Shown: positions 44,823 to 51,661 of the stretch, piece by piece | How the letters are laid out: each line of letters begins with the position of its first letter | How positions within the stretch are numbered: position 1 is the stretch's first letter | Source of the DNA: Marinobacter guineae | GTDB lineage: Bacteria; Pseudomonadota; Gammaproteobacteria; Pseudomonadales; Oleiphilaceae | Direction: 5' to 3' | NCBI RefSeq assembly: GCF_002744735.1 | Contig: NZ_KZ319342.1 | Span: 62,001-126,000 of the forward strand | DNA: 64,000 nt | Made by a program: the position numbers and the translations under genes | The notes under the pieces: model-generated | Databases searched by the model: none | Seen by the model: the letters and a program-made list of their open reading frames with translations, nothing else | What the model was told of the DNA's origin: nothing

Positions 44823-45236
44823 ATGAGCATCGTTATGCGTTATTTCTTTCGATTTTTGCGCCTGGTACTGACCCCTGTGATCTTGCTGATGGAGAAGCTT
44901 ACCACGCCCAAGGCACTGTCCCGGTCAGCAGAAGATCAGGCTGCAGTTGATAGCGGCTGCAAGGATCTGGCTCTGTACCAGTTTCAGGCCTGCCCATTCT
45001 GCGTAAAAGTGCGGAAAGAAATTGCCCGGCTGGGCCTGAACATCGAATTACGAGACGCCCGGAATGATAAAGGCCATCGCGCCGAACTGGAAAATGGCGG
45101 CGGGCGAATCAAAGTGCCCTGCCTGCGCGTTACGCATAGCGATGGAAAGCAGGAGTGGCTGTATGAGTCCGGAGAAATCAATCAGTGGCTGAGAGAGAGA
45201 TTTGACCCGTCTGTCGAAGACGCAACCAACGCCTGA
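44823..45236 (+). CDS. glutaredoxin-like protein with N-terminal membrane segment
   Basis: 137 residues. A hydrophobic N-terminus (RYFFRFLRLVLTPVILLMEK) is followed by a glutaredoxin domain: LALYQFQACPFCVKVRKEIA with a CPFC active site, IKVPCLRV (cis-proline region) and EWLYESGEINQWLRERF. A membrane-attached dithiol glutaredoxin is predicted. The gene is intact. Confidence 0.9.
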   Translation: MSIVMRYFFRFLRLVLTPVILLMEKLTTPKALSRSAEDQAAVDSGCKDLALYQFQACPFCVKVRKEIARLGLNIELRDARNDKGHRAELENGGGRIKVPCLRVTHSDGKQEWLYESGEINQWLRERFDPSVEDATNA

Positions 45237-45265
45237 GCGGTCGAGACTGACTTGGAGTGCTTCCT

Positions 45266-45558
45266 CTATTCCAGCCTTTACGTGTCCCGACGCCAGTATG
45301 TTTCGCGGTATCAGGATGCCCCTGGAAAAGGCCTCTTCCAGCAGCGACGGGAACACGAACAATAATGGGGAGCAGGGGAGTGATTGCCGAATTTAACCAC
45401 CCGAATTTAAATAAACCGGCGCCCAAACCAGCGGATATCGCTATGATTACAAAAACCGGCACCAGTACCCAGGCCTTTAACGGCGCCTGAAAAGGGGAGG
45501 TCAGAATACTTTAGCCAAGGTTGTTACCGAGGTACTTTCCAGGCTTTGCTGAAATCAT
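45266..45558 (-). pseudogene. CPBP protease copy 3, with stop, frameshift and 3' deletion
   Basis: Starts like the intact gene at 47072-47611 (KPGKYLGNNLG) but a TAA replaces the next glutamine codon. The frame then continues SPFQAPLKAWVLVPVFVII, shifts at LLPII, and continues in another frame as FVFPSLLEEAFSRGILIPRN, then ILASGHVKAG, before homology ends. Three independent lesions mark it as long dead. Confidence 0.82.
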
Positions 45559-45573
45559 AAGGTCGCGGATTCA

Positions 45574-45595
45574 CAAAATAAATCTGTCCCGGTGT
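45574..45595 (+). repeat. copy g of the TCTGTCCCGGTTT-type repeat
   Basis: CAAAATAAATCTGTCCCGGTG, 16 bases before the ATG of CPBP copy 3. Confidence 0.65.
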
Positions 45596-45602
45596 TCCGG
45601 TC

Positions 45603-46082
45603 TCATTTTTTATGTAGCGCCCTGTAACGTTCCTCGAGTTCGGCACGAATAGCACGGCGCTCCTTACCGTTAGCAAACCGCCGAATCTGATCATCGGTGC
45701 GTGGAACCAGCTGCGGCACGGCGACGGCTTTGCCGTTGTCATCAACCGCCACCATGGTAAAAAAGCAGCTGTTGCTATGGCGGACCAACTTGTCCCGGAT
45801 GTTCTCGGTGACCACTTTGATGCCGATTTCCATGGAAGTACGGCCGGTGTAGTTCACACTGGCCAGAAAGGTGACCAGCTCGCCCACGTGGATGGGTTGG
45901 AGGAACATCACCTGGTCGACGGACAGGGTAACGACATACGTCCCCGCGTAACGGCTGGCGCAGGCGTAGGCGACTTCATCCAGATACTTCAGCAGGGTGC
46001 CGCCGTGCACATTGCCGGAAAAATTGGCTTTGTCCGGCGTCATCAGGACGGTCATGCTCAGGCTTGTTGAATTGTTTTCCAT
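45603..46082 (-). CDS. acyl-CoA thioesterase (YciA-like hotdog fold)
   Basis: 159 residues. MTVLMTPDKANFSGNVHGGT with the catalytic-site NVHGGTLLKYLDEVAY, VTLSVDQVMFLQPIHVGELV and TSMEIGIKVVTENI are typical of the YciA/BFIT single-hotdog acyl-CoA thioesterases, hexamers that hydrolyse medium- and long-chain acyl-CoA in the cytoplasm. The gene appears intact. It lies between CPBP copy 3 and the deleted DUF1330 copy. Confidence 0.9.
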   Translation of the reverse strand: MENNSTSLSMTVLMTPDKANFSGNVHGGTLLKYLDEVAYACASRYAGTYVVTLSVDQVMFLQPIHVGELVTFLASVNYTGRTSMEIGIKVVTENIRDKLVRHSNSCFFTMVAVDDNGKAVAVPQLVPRTDDQIRRFANGKERRAIRAELEERYRALHKK

Positions 46083-46146
46083 GGCGCTTCTCTGGTGGTT
46101 TGTTATCCAGTATAGGCGCCAGGGTGCTGGCAGGTGGCAGTACTTA

Positions 46147-46287
46147 TTAATCGGCCTCGAAAGTCACCAGATCTACATCCGCTGCCTGGGTGCGTAACGG
46201 CACCAGCGTTTCCGGCACCAGCCTGCGGTATTCCGCCCATTTGTCCGGGTCTTTCACGGTGATGTTGCCGATAACGTAGGCTGTCAT
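46147..46287 (-). pseudogene. DUF1330 protein with a 49-residue internal deletion
   Basis: 46 codons, in frame from ATG to stop. The first 28 residues (MTAYVIGNITVKDPDKWAEY, RRLVPETL) align with the intact copy at 35372-35662. Residue 29 onwards (VPLRTQAADVDLVTFEAD) aligns with its C-terminus. The missing 147 bases in the intact copy are bounded by ACACTGGAG and GATTTGGTT, which share TGG, and the join here reads ACGCTGGTG. The core of the fold is lost, so the product should be inactive. Confidence 0.85.
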
Positions 46288-46384
46288 TGGCGGTCTCCTG
46301 TTATCGAGTGGGTGAGAGGTCGGGTTAAATCGGATGGCAGCTGACTGCCAGGGACCAGTTCGGCCAATTGACTCTGGCTGGCTA

Positions 46385-46402
46385 ATGGGTGTCCCGGTTT
46401 CG
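46385..46402 (+). repeat. copy h of the TCTGTCCCGGTTT-type repeat, partial
   Basis: ATGGGTGTCCCGGTTTCG keeps only the GTCCCGGTTT core. It lies in a 186-base spacer with no other feature seen. Confidence 0.4.
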
Positions 46403-46473
46403 ATAAAGGTTCTTGGATAACCTTCGGGCTTTTCACCAATGATGGCAGGCTGCTGATAACTGCCTAAATCAGA

Positions 46474-47049
46474 TCAAGACTGGCTCCTGCGCTCGCACAG
46501 CTCTCTTGGTGCCCGTTCAATCTTTTGTGTGTCCGATATTTTCCCGGCCACGGGTATTATCAAAAAGCCCGTCCCGGCGAAGGCTGTCGATTGGCTGATG
46601 CGGCCCTGGCCAGAGGCATCCAGCCCAAGGACCGTCTTACTGGTCACCACACCAATGAAGGGATTGCCAGGCTCCCGGGCGCCGGAGGCGATGTATTCGC
46701 GCTTCAGCTCAAGCAGACCGGCCTTGAACTCGAACTCTTCTCCCTCCTGGAATCGGGAATGTGTGAGCACGACACCGTCTGAAATTGCAGAGGCGATCAA
46801 GCTGTTGCCATTGCCTTTCTGAATGAGGACTGCCTCCGGCCTTGTTTCTGAAGTATACCCGTCTGGCCAAAGGATGGAGGTCAAACACACGGGTGCTGAG
46901 CCGTCCGATGGGTTGCTGCAGTTCCTGTAACAACCGACAAATGCCTCCAGGTTGGGTGATTGCGCGAATCCGGTGTCGTTTTCCGTTACTTCTGTGGAGG
47001 CGCAGCCCGCAAACAACAGGGACAGTGTTATTAGAACGGCTTGTTTCAT
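46474..47049 (-). CDS. lipoprotein of unknown function
   Basis: 191 residues from MKQAVLITLSLLFAGCASTE, a lipoprotein signal with lipobox LFAGC. The mature part has a CYRNCSNPSDGSAPVC cysteine-rich segment and a beta-rich remainder with no family I recognise. The start overlaps no other gene; the CPBP protease gene ends 22 bases upstream on the same strand. Confidence 0.7.
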   Translation of the reverse strand: MKQAVLITLSLLFAGCASTEVTENDTGFAQSPNLEAFVGCYRNCSNPSDGSAPVCLTSILWPDGYTSETRPEAVLIQKGNGNSLIASAISDGVVLTHSRFQEGEEFEFKAGLLELKREYIASGAREPGNPFIGVVTSKTVLGLDASGQGRISQSTAFAGTGFLIIPVAGKISDTQKIERAPRELCERRSQS

Positions 47050-47071
47050 TTCCACGCCAATCTCCGAGGGG

Positions 47072-47611
47072 TTACAACTCCAGCACCAGATTTCTGCCAC
47101 CAAGAAAAAGCACCCAAACCGTTACCGTAGCCCAGTGAATGATCACCGGCACCCAGATAGACCGGGAAAGCACATAAGCGTAGCCACAGGTAATACCCAT
47201 AGCGCCTACGATAACCAGAAACCACGGATTCAGGAACAGAGAAATAGCCGTGGGGTTGAACGCCAGTGCATTGAACGGATGCCACACAACGAAGACCAGT
47301 GTGCTGATGGCCACACTCCAGGCGGCCTTTACGTGCCCCGACGCCAGTATGTTTCGCGGTATCAGTACGCCCCTGAAGAAGGCCTCTTCGAGCAGCGACG
47401 GGAACACAAACAACAGGATGGGTAGCACGGGTGTGATCGGCGAATCCAGCCACCCGAATTGAAATAAACCGGCGCCGAAACCGACAGACACCGCTACGAT
47501 TGCGAACACGGGTACCAGTGCCCAGGCATTCAGCGGGGCCTGAAAAGGGGAGGCCAGAAAGCTCTGGCCGAGGTTGTTACTGAGGTACTTTCCAGGGTTT
47601 GCTGACATCAT
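47072..47611 (-). CDS. CPBP family intramembrane metalloprotease, intact copy
   Basis: 179 residues with about five membrane segments. The catalytic EExxxR motif is in FPSLLEEAFFRGVLIPRNIL, the second-motif histidine in STLVFVVWHPFNALAF, and the third in VPVIIHWATVTVWVLFLGG. This is the CAAX-prenyl-protease-2/bacteriocin-processing (CPBP, Abi) family. Bacterial members often confer bacteriocin self-immunity or act in stress signalling; the role here is unknown. It is the only one of four copies in the window that is complete. The repeat copy i lies just before its ATG. Confidence 0.9.
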   Translation of the reverse strand: MMSANPGKYLSNNLGQSFLASPFQAPLNAWALVPVFAIVAVSVGFGAGLFQFGWLDSPITPVLPILLFVFPSLLEEAFFRGVLIPRNILASGHVKAAWSVAISTLVFVVWHPFNALAFNPTAISLFLNPWFLVIVGAMGITCGYAYVLSRSIWVPVIIHWATVTVWVLFLGGRNLVLEL

Positions 47612-47625
47612 AGGGTTGCGAATTC

Positions 47626-47650
47626 AAAAAATAGAGCTGTCCCTGTTTTA
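47626..47650 (+). repeat. copy i of the TCTGTCCCGGTTT-type repeat
   Basis: AAAAAATAGAGCTGTCCCTG then TTTTA, about 15 bases before the ATG of the intact CPBP gene. Confidence 0.55.
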
Positions 47651-47672
47651 CCGTTCTCGTTAATTCAGCGCA

Positions 47673-48341
47673 TTATGCCTCGCCAAGACTCTTGATGATG
47701 TAGCTACCAAGTTGCCGGGTGTTTAACGGATTGCCATTGCTGTTTAACAGGCTCAGATTGAGCGCTTTGGCCAGTTCCCGTAGCGCAGGCTTGGCCGGAA
47801 CCAATAGCTTTCCTTCTTGCTCAACCTCTATGCTGCCATTCTCTATCTCGCGGACGATATAGCCCTCGAAAGACACCTCTCGCAACGTCTTCAGGTCGCT
47901 TCGCGGCCGTCCCTTTTGTACAATCCGGCTGAGAGGCAAACCTTGCTTGCCAGAACGTACAGGAGAGAGCAGTTGAATCGCCTCATTAATCGGAGCATTC
48001 AGGAGTGTCTCGATCTGCATGTCCTCTGTGTTGATCTGAAGAATAATGATTCGGTCAACAAGATCGAGAGAGCTCGGATTAAAAGAGACGTGTCCTCCAG
48101 TCCCGACTCTGGCCGTAGTCTTGACGGAGATCCGTTCGCCGTCACCACTTACTACGTCATAACCTTTCTGGTTGACCTCAGTTGCCATCTGCCCGTTGGT
48201 GATCAACGCAGCGTACAACTCACCAATCCGACCGCAAAGGTGGCGTAACTCAGTTGGCGGTACGCCCCAGCTCAGCTCCCGCTCAAACCAAGCCATCGCT
48301 TCACCAAGGGACTGGATGAGCTGCATTTGTGTTAGTGCCAT
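47673..48341 (-). CDS. hypothetical protein, possible nuclease-like domain
   Basis: 222 residues. The N-terminal helix (LIQSLGEAMAWFERELSWGV) is followed by ATEVNQKGYDVVSGDGERIS and VKTTARVG. A Glu, a following Asp and a VK pair with this spacing recall the PD-(D/E)xK nuclease core, and the arrangement resembles the DUF6998-like group; the assignment is tentative. The C-terminus (NTRQLGSYIIKSLGEA) forms a small separate helical domain. The gene lies between a truncated IS3 orfB and the CPBP gene and may have arrived with mobile DNA. Confidence 0.6.
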   Translation of the reverse strand: MALTQMQLIQSLGEAMAWFERELSWGVPPTELRHLCGRIGELYAALITNGQMATEVNQKGYDVVSGDGERISVKTTARVGTGGHVSFNPSSLDLVDRIIILQINTEDMQIETLLNAPINEAIQLLSPVRSGKQGLPLSRIVQKGRPRSDLKTLREVSFEGYIVREIENGSIEVEQEGKLLVPAKPALRELAKALNLSLLNSNGNPLNTRQLGSYIIKSLGEA

Positions 48342-49059
48342 AGATACTCAGTTACTAGCGTCAAAAAATAAACCTGTCCCGGTTTCTCGGTATGTCTCGG
48401 CTTCTCGGTACACTGTCCTGGGCGGTTCATGCTGTGCCGTACCCGGTACTGATTCAGCAGAGCCTGGGTCTTGTGAGCGCGATATTCGATACCACGATCC
48501 GTATGGAACAATAGGCCTGAGGCCGGTCTACGGCTTGCGAAGGCCTCTCGGAGAGTTGCCCTGGCAAAATCTGCGCTCAGATTCTCACCTAGTCGCCAAC
48601 TGATGATGCGTCGGGAATACAGATCCAACACCACCGCCAGGAACACGTATTTCTTACCCAGCTTGATGTAGGTGACATCGCTGCTCCATTGCAGATTCGC
48701 TGCGGCCGGTTTGTCGGGCTCCAGTCGATGATTCGGCAGGGCTTTCAGGTCTTCCCTGAGCTTCCTCATTCGGCGATATACGCGAGCAACACGGGCTTTC
48801 ATTCCCCATTCCCGCATGACCCTCGCAACCCGATTCTCACCCACAATCAGGCCCTCTTTACGAAGAGCCTGATAGACTCTGGGGCTGCCATAACGGCCCT
48901 TACTGCCGTCATAGACTCTGCGGATCTTCAAGAGCAAATCAGCATTCTCAGCAGCTCTCTGGCCGGGCTTGCGGTTTGCCCAGGCGTAGTAGCCAGACCG
49001 CGAGATGTTCAGGTGACGACACAGCGCCTTTACTCCGTGCTGTCCCCGGTGTTTCCAGA
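48332..49059 (-). pseudogene. IS3-family transposase orfB, missing the last catalytic residue
   Basis: Read by frameshift from orfA: FVWKHRGQHGVKALCRHLNI, then the HTH_21-like GRYGSPRVYQALRKEGLIVG. The integrase core has the first two catalytic aspartates (WSSDVTYIKLGKKYVFLAVV; FHTDRGIEY). After RVRHSMNRPGQCTEK the sequence no longer matches; the family continues DNAxxESF with the catalytic glutamate. The frame then reads through unrelated sequence and repeat copy j. The transposase is inactive. Confidence 0.82.
48363..48388 (+). repeat. copy j of the TCTGTCCCGGTTT-type repeat
   Basis: AAAAAATAAACCTGTCCCGGTTTCTC. It sits exactly where the truncated IS3 orfB loses homology, i.e. at a deletion junction. 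Confidence 0.65.
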
Positions 49060-49445
49060 CGAATCTGAACGCTTCCGTCGTTCCTCTGCCTGAAAACGTT
49101 GAAACTTTTTTAGGATGTCATTTTCCTCCTGAAGCTCCGCTATCCGGCGTTTCAGACGATTGATCTCATCCCGTTCCTTCAACAGCTCTTTGGCACCCGC
49201 TGGTGCTTTCTTGACCCGCTTCATGGCGAACTTCCCTTCCCGGTATTCCTTTCGCCAGCGTGACAGCATGAAGGGGTGAATATCCAGCGCCTCGGCCACC
49301 CCTTTTACACTTCGGTGGGGCAGGTAGCTCCACTCCACCGCTTTGACTTTGAACTCAATGCTGTACCTTTGGGTCTTCTTCCCCGTGTTCATTGCAGGCA
49401 TCGTTCTTCTCCTGTTGAGGAGTTATCGATGCGTGTCTACTGAAG
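48412..49445 (-). mobile_element. IS3-family insertion sequence, 3'-truncated
   Basis: Contains orfA and the frameshifted orfB of an IS3-family element reading leftwards. The upstream end lies inside a broken attC site near 49445-49455, so the element inserted into the integron array. The downstream end is missing: orfB stops matching at about 48412, next to repeat copy j. Boundaries are approximate because I could not identify both terminal inverted repeats. Confidence 0.75.
49030..49392 (-). CDS. IS3-family transposase orfA
   Basis: 120 residues. A helix-turn-helix typical of IS3 OrfA (EFKVKAVEWSYLPHRSVKGV, AEALDIHPFMLSRWRKEYRE) is followed by a leucine-zipper coiled coil (LLKERDEINRLKRRIAELQE). 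An A6G run (plus-strand CTTTTTT around 49105) near codon 97 is a standard slippery site for the -1 frameshift that makes the OrfAB transposase. The start is the second ATG. Confidence 0.85.
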   Translation of the reverse strand: MNTGKKTQRYSIEFKVKAVEWSYLPHRSVKGVAEALDIHPFMLSRWRKEYREGKFAMKRVKKAPAGAKELLKERDEINRLKRRIAELQEENDILKKFQRFQAEERRKRSDSSGNTGDSTE

Positions 49446-49455
49446 TGGGGGAAGT

Positions 49456-49484
49456 CCTGCGTCCCGTTGACCGCCTTGTTGTGC
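49456..49484 (-). repeat. attC site 7, half left by IS insertion
   Basis: Minus strand reads GCACAACAAGGCGGTCAACG then GGACGCA, the R'' end of an attC, before IS sequence begins. The heptamer GCACAAC is complementary to the GTTGTGC that opens this cassette (site 1), as the cassette model requires. Confidence 0.75.
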
Positions 49485-49485
49485 G

Positions 49486-49971
49486 TCATTTTCGATACTC
49501 CTCCATGATTTCCCTCAGCCTCTCCTTGTACTCCATCTCGATATCCGGCCCGCACCTACCTACCTGGTCTTCAAAAATCGGATTCAATGCTGTCTGGTAA
49601 TAGCCCCCATTCGAATCAATCGACTGAATCGTGTACTCGGTGCGCCATTCCCACATATTTTTACTTGGCACAAAGGTAAAGTCGGTGCCTTTGCCCCAAC
49701 GTGCCATGTTTTCTTCCGATCCATCCAAATTTCTGAATTTACAATAAAAGTACGAACCTTCATCAGGTTGTGACTCGGCAGCCTCGGGGGGTCTTTGGTT
49801 CACACTAGTACATTCAGCTTGGCTGATTCCGAACTCTTCGCAACAGCTAATTTGGCTCGTTTGGTCTGAGTGGGCGAGGCATACCCTCAGATCCATATTG
49901 TCCACCGATGCCAAAGCCAACGGGAGGTAAAACAAGAAAACGATGAACAATGGCAGTGTTATTCGTAACAC
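49486..49971 (-). CDS. integron cassette gene G: secreted protein of unknown function
   Basis: 161 residues. A signal peptide (LPLFIVFLFYLPLALA) leads a mature region with several cysteines (VCLAHSDQTSQISCCEEFG; YFYCKFRNLDGSE; VGRCGPDIEMEYKE) and no known domain. Codon use and composition are AT-richer than the flanking chromosome. It begins 44 bases after the cassette boundary, and its own attC is the one broken by the IS. Confidence 0.7.
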   Translation of the reverse strand: MLRITLPLFIVFLFYLPLALASVDNMDLRVCLAHSDQTSQISCCEEFGISQAECTSVNQRPPEAAESQPDEGSYFYCKFRNLDGSEENMARWGKGTDFTFVPSKNMWEWRTEYTIQSIDSNGGYYQTALNPIFEDQVGRCGPDIEMEYKERLREIMEEYRK

Positions 49972-50014
49972 CCAAAAGGCTCCTTCCTATTGTTTTGCTC
50001 AATGTAGCTGTAAC

Positions 50015-50086
50015 GCACAACGCTTTGCTCACCGGTAAATTAAGAGCGCAGCGAGTAATTTATCCGTGTGCAGCAACTTGTTATGC
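50015..50086 (-). repeat. attC site 1 (end of cassette F)
   Basis: 72 bases, bounded on the plus strand by GCACAAC and GTTATGC with imperfect internal symmetry (GCTCACCGGTAAATT.AGAGCGCAGCGAG). On the minus strand R'' is GCATAAC and R' is GTTGTGC. The internal sequence closely resembles site 3. Confidence 0.85.
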
Positions 50087-50115
50087 ATTTTCTAGATCAA
50101 GTTTACTTTTGGCAT

Positions 50116-50763
50116 TTAGAAAAGGCTACTACCGTTTTTAGTCTTGAAATACAGCAGGCCATTATATTTCTTCTCAATTAAAATATTCTCTTCATATTTA
50201 CGACTGTGAGAGTAATTAACCTTAAGAACAAATTCCTGCTCCCCTACAAACTTAAAATTATGATCTGGTACTTTTGGCGTTTTATCTTCGCGAGATGTCG
50301 GCTGGTAAACAAAATAATTTTCATCATCACTCTGTCGGCAAAAAATTATTAGGCTCGCTTGCTTTCCTGATTCAAGAGTAACTTTATCATCCACTCTATT
50401 GCCTTCTACATTCCACCATAACTGACCAACACTCTCGCCAGTGCTCTTCAGGAATAAATGGGCTCTACAATCCCTGGCTGGATGCTTGTCAAACGTCAAC
50501 CCTTTTCTAAAACCGGGATGGATTCGCAATCCTAGTATTCGTGACTCTCGTAAATTGATGCCAAACCAGCCTACTTTATTGGTAAAGGTCAAGCTATTTT
50601 GCTTGAACCCTCTACCCACTCCCCCTGAGCCAGATCCATTCCTTTGTAACTTCGGTTGCTTAATAAAAAAATCGAGCCATAGACCAATCAAGGCACTAAA
50701 AATGGCGCCAATTAAAATAGATGTTGGATCTAGACTCGAAAGAAAATTGCTAACCAAATCCAT
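50116..50763 (-). CDS. integron cassette gene F: membrane-anchored protein of unknown function
   Basis: 215 residues. One N-terminal membrane helix (SILIGAIFSALIGLWLDFFI) anchors a beta-rich soluble domain (NKVGWFGINLRESRILGLRI; CRAHLFLKSTGESVGQLWWN). No family is recognised. The C-terminus is lysine-rich (IEKKYNGLLYFKTKNG). AT-rich composition fits a foreign cassette. There is no promoter-like spacing before it, so expression probably depends on upstream transcription. Confidence 0.72.
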   Translation of the reverse strand: MDLVSNFLSSLDPTSILIGAIFSALIGLWLDFFIKQPKLQRNGSGSGGVGRGFKQNSLTFTNKVGWFGINLRESRILGLRIHPGFRKGLTFDKHPARDCRAHLFLKSTGESVGQLWWNVEGNRVDDKVTLESGKQASLIIFCRQSDDENYFVYQPTSREDKTPKVPDHNFKFVGEQEFVLKVNYSHSRKYEENILIEKKYNGLLYFKTKNGSSLF

Positions 50764-50809
50764 GTAGCATCCTAATATTTAAAGATTGTGATTACAGCGA
50801 ATCCCTACT

Positions 50810-50887
50810 GCATAACTCTTAGCCTCAGCGGCCGATTTGGAGGCGCACCGCGCCGGAAAGGCGGTCCGATGCAGCCCCTTGTTAGGC
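50810..50887 (-). repeat. attC site 2 (end of cassette E)
   Basis: 78 bases bounded on the plus strand by GCATAAC and GTTAGGC, with a long imperfect palindrome (GGAGGCGCACCGCGCC...GGCGGTCCGATGC). On the minus strand R'' is GCCTAAC and R' is GTTATGC. Confidence 0.85.
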
Positions 50888-50891
50888 CTGT

Positions 50892-51572
50892 TCACAACAA
50901 GCTCCCAGCGTTCCTGCTCAACTCCGTTATTTGCTTATGGCAATGGTTTAGAAATGGAACTATTTCTAGCTCTTTACCATGAAATTTTATTCGAGTATTG
51001 GTCGTGACGAGTGTGGTTCCAGAGTGCCTCACTACATTTGCGTTGCCGTCCCCATCTATGAAAACGTCATCCTGACGAACGCCGTTAAAGTAGTTACCTA
51101 CCATCATCACATTTCGTCCACCCTCTATCCGGGCAAAACCCTTCTGCTCAACAACGGTATTCTCTTGAGACTCTGTTTTCGACAAACTGTTATGCTTTGC
51201 GTCGTTTGTCAGTGAGCATAAATCAACAACCCAGTTATCTTTAGATTTGAAAGGCTGAATGCTCTCTAACAAATCGTATATTTTTGGCTCGTCCTCCTTT
51301 AACGGCGGCAAATTCCGCTTAACACTATTGTTAAAATGATTTTCCCTCTGACCATATGGAAAATACACTTTTTCCGAAAGGTTACCGTTTTTAGGCTTAG
51401 TTTTTAGCTTAATAACAATATCTTGAGCCAAGTAGTCCAACACGCTCCTCAAATTCTCCAACGTGTTTTTTAGTAATATTCTATTCAACTCACCGTCTGA
51501 TATAGATTCTTCAACGCCTTCGATCTGATCAGTACAGTGCACGAGAAGCTGTCTAATATCATCATTATGCAT
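50892..51572 (-). CDS. integron cassette gene E: protein of unknown function
   Basis: 226 residues from the ATG after GAGCGAGGGAGTGTGT; an in-frame ATG 18 bases earlier touches the cassette boundary. The N-terminal half is helical (LKNTLENLRSVLDYLAQDIV) with a segment SLTNDAKHNSLSKTESQEN. The C-terminal half is beta-rich (RNVMMVGNYFNGVRQDDVFI). It resembles short uncharacterised cassette proteins in which an HxxN-type helical domain is linked to a beta sheet, but I cannot name a family. Confidence 0.72.
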   Translation of the reverse strand: MHNDDIRQLLVHCTDQIEGVEESISDGELNRILLKNTLENLRSVLDYLAQDIVIKLKTKPKNGNLSEKVYFPYGQRENHFNNSVKRNLPPLKEDEPKIYDLLESIQPFKSKDNWVVDLCSLTNDAKHNSLSKTESQENTVVEQKGFARIEGGRNVMMVGNYFNGVRQDDVFIDGDGNANVVRHSGTTLVTTNTRIKFHGKELEIVPFLNHCHKQITELSRNAGSLL

Positions 51573-51591
51573 ACACACTCCCTCGCTCATA

Positions 51592-51661
51592 GTCTAACGC
51601 CGCGCTCACCGGCAAATTGGAGCGCAGCAGAGATTTGTCCGAGTGCAGCGCCTTGTTAGGC
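51592..51661 (-). repeat. attC site 3 (end of cassette D)
   Basis: 70 bases bounded on the plus strand by GTCTAAC and GTTAGGC. On the minus strand R'' is GCCTAAC, matching the GTTAGGC that opens cassette D, and R' is GTTAGAC. Confidence 0.88.
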
